Counted from the first letter of the stretch, positions 54,319 to 63,190 are shown. The stretch: 64,000 nucleotides of DNA from Thiocapsa bogorovii (GCF_021228795.1 NZ_CP089309.1:2728001-2792000); one strand, 5' to 3'. Numbers and translations: made by a program. The notes: generated by a model not told the origin, from the letters alone.

Positions 54319-55371
54319 GTGAGCGAGTCCATCGCCCAAGCCTGTGCCGAGGGCGCCCGCCTGAGTCGCGCCTGCGCCGCCGTGGGGCTGTCCGAGCGCA
54401 CCCTGCAGCGCTGGCGTCGCGACGGGGCGATCGGCGGCGACGGGCGCACGCGCGAGCACCGGACCGAAGGCGCGGTACGCACCCCGGCCAATCGGCTCTC
54501 GCCCCACGAGCGACAAGCCGTCCTCACAGCCGCCAACGCGCCCAGGTTCGCGAGCTTGAGTCCGCATCAGATCGTCCCGGCGCTGGCCGACGAGGGCTGC
54601 TACCTGGGATCCGAGTCGACCTTCTACCGCGTGCTGCGCGACGCCGGGCAGCTCGCCCGCCGCGGTCGCGCCAAGGCGCCGGCACGCCTGCGCCCGCAGC
54701 CGTTGGAGGCGACCGGGCCGAATCGGGTCTGGAGCTGGGACATCACCTACCTGGCCAGTACCGTGCAGGGGATGTTCTTCTATCTGTACCTGATCATGGA
54801 TGTCTACAGCCGCAAGATCGTCGGCTGGGAGGTCTACCCGCAGGAGTCCGCCGCGCACGCCGCCAGCGTCCTGCACAAGGCTTACCTGCGCGAAGGCGTG
54901 CACCCGGGCACACTGGTCCTGCACTCGGACAACGGCTCGCCGATGAAAGGCGCCACCATGCTGGTGATGCTTCAACGCTTGGGCGTCGTGCCGTCCTTTA
55001 GTCGCCGGGCGGTGAGCAACGACAACCCCTACTCGGAGTCGCTGTTCAACACCGTCAAGGGGCGCCCGGACTTTCCCTCCGATCCCTTCGACGACGTCGA
55101 GGTGGCACGCCGCTGGATGACGACATTCACCGCCTGGTACAACACCATTCACCTGCACAGCGCGCTGAAGTTCGTCACCCCGGCACAGCGCCATCGCGGC
55201 GAGGATGTCGACCTGCTGGCACGGCGCGACGCGCTCTATCAAGCCGCCAGAGACGACAACCCGACGCGCTGGTCCGGACCCACCCGCAATTGGACGCCGC
55301 CCCCTTCGGTCTTGCTCAACCCGGGAAAACCCCCTCGTGAACAGGAGAAGGCCGACACGAACATGACATGA
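54319..55371 (+). CDS. IS3-family transposase OrfB (integrase-type)
   Basis: 350 residues from a GTG at 54319. N-terminal helix-turn-helix (CAAVGLSERTLQRWRRDG), HTH_21-like region (LSPHQIVPALADEGCYLGSESTFYRVL), then an rve integrase core with WSWDITYLAS, the DVYSRKIVGWEV strand, HSDNGSPMKG and SNDNPYSESLFNTVK, the D, D and E catalytic residues. Intact, but its OrfA partner is disrupted by IS110. Confidence 0.92.
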   Translation: MSESIAQACAEGARLSRACAAVGLSERTLQRWRRDGAIGGDGRTREHRTEGAVRTPANRLSPHERQAVLTAANAPRFASLSPHQIVPALADEGCYLGSESTFYRVLRDAGQLARRGRAKAPARLRPQPLEATGPNRVWSWDITYLASTVQGMFFYLYLIMDVYSRKIVGWEVYPQESAAHAASVLHKAYLREGVHPGTLVLHSDNGSPMKGATMLVMLQRLGVVPSFSRRAVSNDNPYSESLFNTVKGRPDFPSDPFDDVEVARRWMTTFTAWYNTIHLHSALKFVTPAQRHRGEDVDLLARRDALYQAARDDNPTRWSGPTRNWTPPPSVLLNPGKPPREQEKADTNMT

Positions 55372-55394
55372 TTGATGCGACAACTACCTTGACA

Positions 55395-55507
55395 CTTACC
55401 GCTAGGCCGACGATCCAAAACGCGCAAATCAGGTTGCCGGCCTTTCGGACGGTGGCTCGGAGCAAGCGCGGCAATACGGCCTTCATCAGCAACCCTCGTT
55501 GCATCAC
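55395..55507 (-). pseudogene. 5' fragment of a membrane protein cut by the IS3 element
   Basis: On the minus strand a start near 55507 gives a basic segment and then a hydrophobic run: LLMKAVLPRLLRATVRKAG, NLICAFWIVGLAVS, after which the sequence enters the IS3 right end. It looks like the N-terminus of an exported or membrane protein whose remainder has been lost. Family unknown. Confidence 0.35.
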
Positions 55508-55540
55508 AATCCCACCTCGATTCCCTGCGCCTTCCCTAAC

Positions 55541-56410
55541 TCAGGGAAGGCCCGCCCCAGGCACCTCGACCTCGACCACCCGCAGGGTCGCGCTCGGACA
55601 CTGTGCAATCTCCGCCGGATCGTGGGAGTCCGAGCCGCAGATGAAGAGACTGCGGCGCTCCGGCCCGCCCAGCATCACCGCATAGCACTGCGTGTCCAGC
55701 TCGACCCGCTCGACGATCTCGCGGTCTTTGCGCACGCGCAAGGCACCGAACTGGCCTTCCGGGTTGGCGAGCCACACGGCCCCCTCGACGTCGAGCGCGA
55801 TGCCATCGGGACTCAGGTCCTCGGGCAACTGGGCATAGAGGCGCCGGTTGGCGAGCGACCCGTCGGCCTGGACGTCGAAGGCGGTCAGGCGGTGACCCAT
55901 GGTCTCGGCGACGATCAGGGTCTTGCCGTCGGGCGTGATCACCATGCCGTTCGGGAAGCTCAAGTCCTGGGCGACGACCCGGACGCGCCCATCGGGATCG
56001 ACGCAGGCGATCACACAGGTGTCCACAGGTTTGCTCGCGGGATCGAAGAAGTTGTAGCCGATGTCGCCGACGTACATCCGGTCTTGCGCATCGACGATGC
56101 CGTCGCTCAGGCAGAAGGTGGTGATGCCGCTGAGGTCGGCTAGGGGCTGAAGGGCCTCGCCATCCCAGCGGTGGATCTGCCGCTGCATCGCGTCGCCGAC
56201 CAGCAGGCTGCCGTCGCGCCGGAATCCGAAGGCGTTCGGGATGAATGGCAGTTCCACCGCCGTCTCGACCCGGCCCTCGAGGTCCGCGGTCTTGATCCGC
56301 TTGTCGTGGATGTCCAGGAACCACAGCTTGCCGTCATGCCAGCGCGGGCTCTCCGTGAACTTCAGACCCTGCGTCTTGTCGGTCAGAGCGTGTGCGGTAT
56401 GGGTTTCCAT
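55541..56410 (-). CDS. SMP-30/gluconolactonase family protein
   Basis: 289 residues. Six-bladed propeller family, with FTESPRWHDGKLWFLDIHDKRI (metal Glu near the N-terminus), NAFGFRRDGSLLVGD, SFPNGMVITPDGKTLIVAET with the metal-binding Asn, SPDGIALDVEGAVWLANP with the catalytic Asp region. Such enzymes hydrolyse sugar or aldonic lactones. It is the last gene of a minus-strand group after a cupin and a damaged FAH gene, together suggesting catabolism of a sugar acid or aromatic acid (inference). Confidence 0.88.
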   Translation of the reverse strand: METHTAHALTDKTQGLKFTESPRWHDGKLWFLDIHDKRIKTADLEGRVETAVELPFIPNAFGFRRDGSLLVGDAMQRQIHRWDGEALQPLADLSGITTFCLSDGIVDAQDRMYVGDIGYNFFDPASKPVDTCVIACVDPDGRVRVVAQDLSFPNGMVITPDGKTLIVAETMGHRLTAFDVQADGSLANRRLYAQLPEDLSPDGIALDVEGAVWLANPEGQFGALRVRKDREIVERVELDTQCYAVMLGGPERRSLFICGSDSHDPAEIAQCPSATLRVVEVEVPGAGLP

Positions 56411-56459
56411 GAGTCCTCCTGTGCAAGTCGCCGGCGAGTCCGGGTGGTCTGCCGCCGGA

Positions 56460-56828
56460 CTATTCGCCGGTCCGGTTGATGAAGGCGAGTCGGATGTCGG
56501 TGATCGACCGGGTCACATGGCCCTTGCCGGTGGTGTCGTCGCAATAGAGCACTTCACCAGGACCCAGGCGCAGGGTCGTGCCGTCGCTGGTCTCCACCTC
56601 GCCCTCGACGGAGAGAACGATGCAGATGTATGGCTGCGGGGCGTTGTGCGATGGCACCTTGGTCTCGGCCGGGGCCGAAAAGACGACGAAGGTACTGGCG
56701 GCGTCGGCCTCGGTCATCTGCCCCACCGGGTTCGGCGGTGGCCCGAGGGGGGCCTCATGCTCCGGGATGTCACGGACGCCGATGTGCGTCTCACCCTGTT
56801 CGTCGGCGTAGATACGGGGGAACTTCAT
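56460..56828 (-). CDS. Cupin-domain protein
   Basis: 122 residues. Single small cupin: HNAPQPYICIVLSVEGEVETSDGTTLRLGPGEVLYCDDTTGKGHVTRS shows the G(X)5-like turn, LGPGEVLYCDD and a trailing His. Its ATG overlaps the stop of the upstream FAH-like gene (ATGA), so the two were translationally coupled. Probably binds a metal and small ligand; substrate unknown. Confidence 0.8.
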   Translation of the reverse strand: MKFPRIYADEQGETHIGVRDIPEHEAPLGPPPNPVGQMTEADAASTFVVFSAPAETKVPSHNAPQPYICIVLSVEGEVETSDGTTLRLGPGEVLYCDDTTGKGHVTRSITDIRLAFINRTGE

Positions 56829-57154
56829 GATCGGATGTCCGCCTGATGGGACGGCAAGTTGTCCTGAGAGGAGTCCGGCGGCCGGTGCCTACGGGCTATG
56901 GAACTTCTGCAGCGCCGGGCGAAGCGGAAGCGCAAGCTGCCCAGCCGTTCGAAGCGAATCTCGATCGCCGCGCCCGGATCGATGAAGTCGTCATGATCCA
57001 GGCCGGTGCAGTCCGGGATGGTGCCTAACCCGATGACGGTTCCGGGCTTGATGGGCGTGATGAATCCGAGCCAGGCGAAAACGTCCTCGGCCTCGTGGCG
57101 GAGCTCCCGGTAGGCCCGCTCGACGTTCATATAGAGCCGCGTCGGGCGCGCCAC
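56825..57154 (-). pseudogene. Fumarylacetoacetate hydrolase (FAH) family protein, 5' end deleted
   Basis: Only the C-terminal region is left: VERAYRELRHEAEDVFAWLGFITPIKPGTVIGLGTIPDCTGLDHDDFIDPGAAIEIRFERLGSLRFRF, containing the GTIPDCTG loop and DPG-AIEI strand of FAH-type enzymes. The upstream half with the metal-binding acidic residues is missing, and the frame runs into the start of the divergent AraC gene. The stop overlaps the cupin start. Confidence 0.75.
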
Positions 57155-57215
57155 CCGCCGTAAGGCCCGAACTCGCGTCGCAGGCGCGATTCTTCTCGTT
57201 CAGCACCGCAAGATC

Positions 57216-58072
57216 GTGCGCCTCGGGGCAACCAGCGTGGTCTTCCACACCAGCAATCAGCGCCTGCGAACCAGCACCAGCGTGCGCAAGGGTCTGCTCG
57301 GCTACGTCACCTTCGGCCCGCAGGCGCGGGGGACGGTGAACGGGGTGCCGGTCCGCCCAGCTATGCTGCTGGCCGCGGCGCCGGACTCCGAGGCCGGATT
57401 CGTGGTGGAGCCTGGCTGGGAGAGCATCACCTTTCTGCTCCCGCCCGAGGAGATCCGCCTCCATTGGACGGCGCGCCAGTGGGCGGGGGAGTTTCTTCTT
57501 CCGCAGGGGGTGGAGACGCGACAGGCCAGCGAGGCGCTGGTGTGCGGACTCTTCGGCTGGGGAAGCGTCTGGTGGAGATCGCGGTCGCGCAGCCTGCCCT
57601 GTTCGACGATGAGGAGGGAGAACGGGTCGCCGCGCGGATCGAGTTGATCGAATTACTGTTGGCGACGCTCCGGCAGGCCGGCGATCTCGTGCCCGTCCGC
57701 GGCGACCGGACCCGGCGGTCCCGCAGCCGGATCGTGCGGCGCGCCGAGAAGTATTGCCTGGCGCGCAACGGCGCCGATCTCTGCGTCAGCGATCTGTGCC
57801 GGGTCGCCGGCGTGAGCGAGCGCACCCTGGACTATGCCTTCAAGGAGGTCATGGGTCTGACCCCATTAGCCTATCTGACTCGGCTGCGGCTGCATCGGGT
57901 TCGCAAGGCCCTAATGGCGGCGGCCCCGGGATCGACCACCGTCTCCGCGCAGGCGCTCACGTGGGGCTTCTGGCATTTCGGGGAGTTCTCGCAAGCCTAC
58001 CGGGCGTGTTTCGGCGAGCTGCCTTCGCAGACGCTGCAGCGGCGCCCAAAGCCCGCCGACCTGCGGGAGTAG
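57216..58072 (+). pseudogene. AraC-family regulator with a frameshift and probably missing its 5' end
   Basis: The N-terminal sensor part reads in one frame (RLGATSVVFHTSNQRLRTST, LLGYVTFGPQARGTVNG, WESITFLLPPEEI, ending near LVCGLFGWG at about 57560). The rest is in another frame from KRLVEIAVAQPALFDDEEGERVA through the DNA-binding domain (LCVSDLCRVAGVSERTLDYAFKEVMGLTPLAYLTRLRLHRVRKAL, TWGFWHFGEFSQAYRACFGELPSQTL). One base appears lost around 57555-57580. The frame is open upstream of 57216 but the true start is not visible. Confidence 0.75.
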
Positions 58073-58174
58073 GACGCCAACTGCAAGACTCCTCAAGGGC
58101 ATTTCAGGCAAGTCAGCGGGACCCGGAACCGGTACGGGGCTGGTCGGTATTTCAGTGGCCTGAACACCGTTGAC

Positions 58175-59862
58175 CCTAAAAAGAGCAGTTAGCGCCCGTC
58201 GCGGAGCGTTTTCGGCCCGCGGGCGAGTACACATACCGGCGGTTCGGCGGCTACGCCGGCGCCGGTAACACCGCCGGCGGCTGCAATTGGCGGCCGTTGA
58301 GATACTTCACCAGCGCCCGCGAGAGGAGCCGGTACCAGCGTTGCAGGGGACTCAACTGCTCCGCAGTTCGGCGCAGCGTGTTGAAGAAGGCCGTGATCTC
58401 GCGGCAGGTCGCCTCCACCCACCCGGCTTCGGCATGGGGATGGCTGATGGTCAGGCGCGTCTGCCCGCCGTGACGGGTCAGTCGTGCCGGTGCGCTGAGC
58501 AGCAGCGGGCGGCTGGTGATCGCCTCGGTGTGCCGAGTCGGGTCGGCCAGGCGCACGAACAGGCTCCACCAGTTGTAGGTCAAGGCGGTGATGCGCGCCA
58601 TGAAGCGGCAGCGCTTGATGTCGCGGGTGGTGAAGCCGCCCCAGCCCCAATGGTTCTTGAGCTCGTCGAAGGGATTCTCCGCGTCGGCGCGATCGCGATA
58701 GAGTTGCGCCACGCTCAGGATCTCATGGGGCAGCGAGGTCACCAGCACGGCGTACTCGTAGACGATCGTCTCGTCGGTGAGCTCGGCGAAGCTCAGGCGC
58801 AGCTGCTCGGGATCACCCTGCTCGACGACGGCCAGGTCGGCCTTGATGCGCCGGCGCAGCACGACGGCGCGCCGGGCACGGCTCCAGCCCGACAGACGCA
58901 GGGTCGTCTCGGCCCCCTGCCAGCCTTGACCGGCATCGCACCACTCGGCATCGCGCATCAGGCGCTCGACGGTCTGCTTGACCTTGGAGGTCATGCGCAG
59001 CTTGAACAGATACGGGATCCCCTCCTGCTCGGCCCGTGCCATGTTGGCTTGGGTGCCCCAATCGCGGTCGCCGCGAATGCACAGCGGCCAGTGCGCCCGC
59101 GGCAGGCGCGCGAGCAACTCCCACAGGCCCGGCGCGCTGTACTTGGACGCGGTTTGGTTGCCGTCCAGCACCTCCACGTCCAGGATCAGACGCAGACCGG
59201 CGACGAAATAGGTATGGTAGGTGTGCGAGGGCCGACCCGGCTTGTGCGGATTGTAGCCTTTGACCGCACCCTCTTGATGCCCGTAGAGCGGCTTGACCGT
59301 CACGTCGGCATCGAGAATCCAGGGCACGCCCAGCACCGGCGCCACGCAGGCGTCCAGGTGGTTCTGCAACCAGGCCACCCCGTCGGCTTCATCGAGCTTG
59401 CCGAGGTTGCGGCGCACCGAGTCCTCGCTCACCACCGCCTCCATGCCCAGCAGGGCGGCGTTGATGGTGTCGCCGCGCAGGGCACTGATGTGGGCATAGC
59501 GCTGATGCCCGGACAGCACCGCCAGGATGGCGGTACCCAGAACGTCGCGCGTGCTCGGGGCGTTCGGGCTGGTCAGCTTCAGCGGGCAGCTCTCGACCCA
59601 GGCATCGAAGCGCCCGCCCAGGCGCAAAAACTCGGTGAAGAACGGCAGCTGCCCCAGCGGGGTGACCGCCGCCTGCGCATCCCACTCGACGTGGACGCGC
59701 CCGCCAAACGTGTCCACCGCAACCGGGCCGGCATGCGGTACCAATGCGGTGGTTTCGGGTTCACCCTGCGGGTGAGGGATCGGGTTGCTCATGGGGACCT
59801 CCTTGCGCCGATATTTCAGCGGCTTGGATCACTCGAGGCAAGGTTTAACTGCTCTTTTTAGG
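58175..59862 (-). mobile_element. IS1380-like insertion sequence, copy 2
   Basis: 1688 bp, the same length as copy 1, with the same 17-bp inverted ends at 58175-58191 and 59846-59862, and the same 5-bp flank TTGAC on both sides (58170-58174 and 59863-59867). Opposite orientation to copy 1. Confidence 0.92.
58251..59792 (-). CDS. IS1380-like DDE transposase (copy 2)
   Basis: 513 residues, uninterrupted. Differs from copy 1 at about 15 positions, for example DADVTVKPLYGHQEG for DTDVTVKPLYGHQKG and FAELTDETIVY for FAEFTDQTILY. The catalytic blocks (CIRGDRDWGTQ, YRDRADAENPFDELKNHWGWGG) are unchanged. Confidence 0.88.
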   Translation of the reverse strand: MSNPIPHPQGEPETTALVPHAGPVAVDTFGGRVHVEWDAQAAVTPLGQLPFFTEFLRLGGRFDAWVESCPLKLTSPNAPSTRDVLGTAILAVLSGHQRYAHISALRGDTINAALLGMEAVVSEDSVRRNLGKLDEADGVAWLQNHLDACVAPVLGVPWILDADVTVKPLYGHQEGAVKGYNPHKPGRPSHTYHTYFVAGLRLILDVEVLDGNQTASKYSAPGLWELLARLPRAHWPLCIRGDRDWGTQANMARAEQEGIPYLFKLRMTSKVKQTVERLMRDAEWCDAGQGWQGAETTLRLSGWSRARRAVVLRRRIKADLAVVEQGDPEQLRLSFAELTDETIVYEYAVLVTSLPHEILSVAQLYRDRADAENPFDELKNHWGWGGFTTRDIKRCRFMARITALTYNWWSLFVRLADPTRHTEAITSRPLLLSAPARLTRHGGQTRLTISHPHAEAGWVEATCREITAFFNTLRRTAEQLSPLQRWYRLLSRALVKYLNGRQLQPPAVLPAPA

Positions 59863-60440
59863 TTGACTGTTGAAAGTCTTTACTGGGGGGGGTCGCGTGC
59901 GAGACCGAGTATCCGCTTCCCGCCATCTTGCGGCCTTTCCCCATAGACCGGCGGTTGACGGGCTTTAGCCGGCTGCTGTCGGTCAGCAGCGTCGGAGGCC
60001 CACTACGGCCAGTCGCTCAGCCCACTGACAGCACATGACCCAGACCCGCCGCTCGGCGCCTGGTCTTGAGCGACCGCCCTGGACGCAGAGCAGTCTCCCA
60101 GGATTGCTTATGGCTGGCGATGCTTACCGCTGCGAGCAGGCACCCAAAGCGAACGCGCTAGCGGATCGGACACGATCTGTGAAGGACATCGGCTCTATCG
60201 CCTGCGGTCGCACCGCAATGAACCACGACAGAGGCTATGCGCATCGTCGCACTTAACGACTGAAGCGTCCTCGACGCGGCAGGTTCTCACCCGTCACCGC
60301 GGTATCACGTGCACGATCATCCTGGCTGCGCCGCAAGCAAGCTCGAGTCACAGATCGGGATGAACCCGCCGCTGTTCGGAACGGCGCCCAGCCGCGATGC
60401 GCGAGCTATGCGCGGTTCTGGTGTATGAGCGGGGACTGAT
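59863..60440. other. Non-coding/degenerate region
   Basis: About 580 bases with no gene I can support on either strand. Frames are short and Arg/Ser-rich. Confidence 0.5.
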
Positions 60441-60677
60441 CCTAGATCCGGCAGTTGACCGCTTCGTGCCGCATGCAAGGGTTTGACCTTGTTGAGCATC
60501 ATGGTCATCTGATGCCTCACCCGCCGGGTGGCGGCCGCTACGACCCCTGGAGCACGTCCCGCGCGGCGCCCGACCGCGTTGCAACTCGTTGTCGTAGAAC
60601 CACTACGACGCCTCGTTGCGCCTTGCCGGACACCACGCGGGACGCACTCCAGGGGCCGTTCAACTGCCGGATCTAGG
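60441..60677. mobile_element. MITE with 18-bp inverted ends and a 5-bp target duplication
   Basis: 237 bp. CCTAGATCCGGCAGTTGA at 60441-60458 and its exact complement at 60660-60677. CTGAT flanks both sides (60436-60440 and 60678-60682). Inside, CCCCTGGAGCACGTCCCGCG at 60544-60563 pairs with 60636-60655 (2 mismatches), and GTCGTAG/CTACGAC forms a central hairpin near 60591. No coding capacity. Confidence 0.85.
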
Positions 60678-60808
60678 CTGATAGATCTTGAGCAGGCGAC
60701 GCACCGTTGCCGACCATGTGGTTGTCGAGACCCAACGCAGCAACTAAAGAAGCGCGCCGCAAGCGGCGATACGAGTAAGGGGCCGGGAGGGCACGAGGGG
60801 ATCAGGGG

Positions 60809-61015
60809 GTGCCGCAGGCGGAGCCGCGGCTGCCGTTGGAGGAACTGGTGCGCCGAGGGGCGCGCGAGATCCTGCGGCGCGCCCTCGGGGCGGAGGTGGA
60901 GCAACTGCTCGAGGAGTTTGCCGGGGTCTTTCTGATGGACGGACGCCGGGCTGTGGTGCGCAACCGTTATCTGCCGGCGCGTGAGATTGCGCCGCGAAGC
61001 GACCTTCGCAGGTGA
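60809..61015 (+). pseudogene. N-terminal fragment of an IS256-family transposase
   Basis: LEELVRRGAREILRRALGAEVEQLLEEFAGVFLMDGRRAVVRNRYLPAREI matches the start of Mutator/IS256 transposases (the ..AREIL..AL..EV..LL.. helix and VVRNGYLPxREI). The frame then drifts and stops at 61015. The DDE core is missing. Confidence 0.7.
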
Positions 61016-61222
61016 CGGACGGTTCGAAATTGCCGCGTTCACCCGAATGCCCCGCTCCCGGCCAACCGTGCGGGAGGCCGCTCGGGCGGGTTGCGCGCTG
61101 CCTCGGCGATCAGGATCTCCTCCCCGGCCCGGGGCGCGACGATCGACGCGCGAACCCTGCGAAAAGTCCGTTGTTGCCGACGGCGTTTTCCTCCCTATTT
61201 GCCGCGTCCGCCGGCCACATAT

Positions 61223-61240
61223 GCCGTCGCTAGCGACGGC
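61223..61240. repeat. Palindrome upstream of soxA
   Basis: GCCGTCGC-TA-GCGACGGC, an 8-bp perfect stem about 83 bases before the soxA ATG. It could be a terminator for upstream transcription or an operator; no evidence decides. Confidence 0.4.
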
Positions 61241-61322
61241 CGATTTTCGTATGTCTCGATCAGCCGCCGCCTCTGCTTTCCCCTGATAACGATACCCCTG
61301 GGAGCGGGGAGGAGTTCACCGA

Positions 61323-62165
61323 ATGTTCCGATCGATCCTAGGTGCCGCCTGCGTGGCGGCGAGCCTGTCCACTGCGGCGTTTGCCGAACAATGGCGTGCG
61401 CCGGAAGAGGTTTTGCAGGAGCTCATCGACAGCAAGGAGTCGGCCTATCTAACCCAAAGCGAGCAGAACATCATGATGATGCCGGACAACGCGGCCCTGT
61501 TCGTCGCGGAAGAAGGAAAGGTGTTGTTTCACGAGCCGCGAGGTCCGAACGCGGTATCGCTGGAGACCTGCGACCTGGGCAAGGGTCCGGGTGTCGTCGA
61601 CGGCGCCTACGTGGAGCTGCCGCGCTACTTCGAGGACACGGGCCGGGTCATGGACCTCGAGAGTCGGCTCGTCCACTGCATGACAAGCATTCAGGGCTTC
61701 GCGCCGGATTCGCCGGAGGTGAAGACGCGGCATGGCTCGACGTCGGACATGATGAAGCTGCAGACCTACATCGCAAGCCAGTCGAGCGGCTACCCGTGGA
61801 ATCCGCCCCTGGACCATCCTCTCGAGAAAGCCATGCGCGACGCGGGCGAGGTGCTCTTCTACCGCCGTTCCGGCACCTCGGACTTCGCGTGCAGTACCTG
61901 CCACACCCAGACCGGCAAGCGCATCCGCGCATCGGTGCTTCCGAACGTGAAGGATCCCCAGGAATGGACCAAGGCGATCTCCTGGCCTGCCTTCAGCGTT
62001 GGTCCGCAGGAGGTGCGCAGCAGCAATCATCGCATTCAGGGCTGCTACTGGCAGATGCGCCAGCCCCAGAGCATCCCGGGCTCGGACGCCGCCATCGCGC
62101 TCCTGTCGTTCTGGACCGATGCGGCACGCGGGCAAGCGGCGATCCTGCCGGACAAAAAACGCTGA
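61323..62165 (+). CDS. soxA: SoxA, cytochrome subunit of L-cysteine S-thiosulfotransferase
   Basis: 280 residues with a signal peptide (about 1-21). SoxAX couples thiosulfate to the carrier SoxYZ in the periplasm. One haem c site is present, CSTCH (190-194). Where di-haem SoxA has a first haem, here only isolated Cys83 and Cys119 remain, likely a disulfide, so this is a mono-haem SoxA. Cys241 in GCYWQMR is the cysteine persulfide haem ligand essential for catalysis. Start context is GGGGAGGAG. It precedes soxX by 26 bases, the reverse of the usual soxX-soxA order. Confidence 0.95.
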   Translation: MFRSILGAACVAASLSTAAFAEQWRAPEEVLQELIDSKESAYLTQSEQNIMMMPDNAALFVAEEGKVLFHEPRGPNAVSLETCDLGKGPGVVDGAYVELPRYFEDTGRVMDLESRLVHCMTSIQGFAPDSPEVKTRHGSTSDMMKLQTYIASQSSGYPWNPPLDHPLEKAMRDAGEVLFYRRSGTSDFACSTCHTQTGKRIRASVLPNVKDPQEWTKAISWPAFSVGPQEVRSSNHRIQGCYWQMRQPQSIPGSDAAIALLSFWTDAARGQAAILPDKKR

Positions 62166-62191
62166 TTCCTGCTGATCACGGAGACACCCCC

Positions 62192-62929
62192 ATGACGATC
62201 GATCGACAGACCGCTTTCGGCGCGGCCCTCGCTGCCGGCCTGCTGGTACTCACCTCCGCTGCCTCGGCCGGACCGCCCGCGCCCCAGGCCGCCTACACCG
62301 CCATGAGTCCGGAAGAGCTCGCGGACTATCTGATCTTCGAGGCCGGCGGCTTCGACCTCAACGCACCCACCCAGGACGGCGGCACGGCCCGCGATCGGAT
62401 GGTCCAGGACCGGATCCAGAAGGTCTGCTCGGCCATCGGGCGCAGCGGCAAGGCGCTGGATCGAGCGACGGCCGCCAAGATCAGTGCCTTGGCCGAAGAG
62501 TCCATGGTCTTCCCGGAGGGCGGCATCGTGCTCGGCGATTGGAAGCGCGGCGAGAAGATCGCTCGCTCCGGCTTCGGCTATCGCATCGGCCGGGATACCG
62601 ACGATCACACCCGCGAGCCGCCCGGCGGCAACTGCTACGCCTGCCATCAGCTCGACCCGAAGGAGATCGCGCACGGCACGGTTGGCCCGAGTCTCGCCAA
62701 CTACGGCACACTGCGCGGAACCAATGACGCGATGCTGAAACACACCTATCAGATCCTCTACAACGCGCACCTGTTCTTCCCGTGCACGACCATGCCGCGC
62801 TTCGGCGAGCACGGCACGCTCACGGCGGAGCAGATCGCCGACGTCATGGCCTACCTGCTCGATCCCGCGTCGCCGGTGAACCAAGCGGCGCTCCCGACGG
62901 CGGAGACGGCGCAGGCGGCCAGGGACTGA
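62192..62929 (+). CDS. soxX: SoxX, mono-haem c partner of SoxA
   Basis: 245 residues from the ATG at 62192 (GGAGACACC upstream). Signal peptide about 1-27 (AALAAGLLVLTSAASA). A long N-terminal region (SPEELADYLIFEAGGFDLN..., FPEGGIVLGDWKRGEKIARSGFGYRIG) precedes the haem site NCYACHQLDPKE (CYACH at 148-152) and a distal MPRFGEHGTLTAEQIADVMAYLLDP with the Met haem ligand. The long form matches the partner of mono-haem SoxA. It accepts electrons from SoxA during thiosulfate oxidation. Confidence 0.94.
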   Translation: MTIDRQTAFGAALAAGLLVLTSAASAGPPAPQAAYTAMSPEELADYLIFEAGGFDLNAPTQDGGTARDRMVQDRIQKVCSAIGRSGKALDRATAAKISALAEESMVFPEGGIVLGDWKRGEKIARSGFGYRIGRDTDDHTREPPGGNCYACHQLDPKEIAHGTVGPSLANYGTLRGTNDAMLKHTYQILYNAHLFFPCTTMPRFGEHGTLTAEQIADVMAYLLDPASPVNQAALPTAETAQAARD

Positions 62930-62958
62930 GGCGCGCGATTCCAGGCTCGCAGCGGAGC

Positions 62959-62979
62959 CGGCGCCTCGCCGAGGCGCCG
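62959..62979. terminator. Stem-loop after soxX
   Basis: CGGCGCCTCG (62959-62968) and CGAGGCGCCG (62970-62979) form a near-complete palindrome 30 bases after the soxX stop. No T-run follows. Confidence 0.6.
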
Positions 62980-63190
62980 ACAGCTCGGGTCGACGGCGTC
63001 CTGGATGATTTCGAGGACCTCCGTCCGCGTCCGTGCACCGAGATTGAGGTCACAGACGCTGGATCAACGGTGGGGATCCTCTGCGCAGAACGCCGCGAAG
63101 CGCCTCCGGTATCGGGGTCGTCTACCGCCTTGTCGAGCGTCTCGTTGCCGAGACACGGATGCCTGCAAACAAGATCCGAACCCAGCGGCC

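Larger units (their letters stand above)
52201..54322 (+). pseudogene. IS3 orfA, interrupted by IS110
   Basis: Coding part 1 is 52201-52653: TTYSSELKDSILTKLLPPNNVGVPQLAAQTGIPRDTLYGWRREALG with a helix-turn-helix, ending ALAEAATLLVLQK. Part 2 is 54257-54322, reading EVRAIWEEPEDARSPMSGAYK and stop. Removing 52654-54256 restores a 172-residue orfA in frame. As it stands the protein runs into the IS110 end and stops at 52758. Its stop overlaps the orfB GTG by 4 bases in the restored gene. Confidence 0.8.
52031..55394 (+). mobile_element. IS3-family element split by an IS110 element
   Basis: The ends are related 21-bp inverted repeats starting TGTCA at 52031 and closing at 55394 (about 17 of 21 positions agree). 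The element encodes orfA and orfB; orfA is split by the IS110 element at 52654-54256. No target duplication is visible (flanks CAGG and CTTA), suggesting a rearrangement or deletion at an end. Confidence 0.75.

Noticed and set aside
58287-59861. 524-residue plus-strand frame opposite IS1380-like copy 2 (and 30482-32056 opposite copy 1)
   Set aside because: Long open antisense frames due to high GC; no domain, and the same frame appears opposite both copies only because the DNA is the same.
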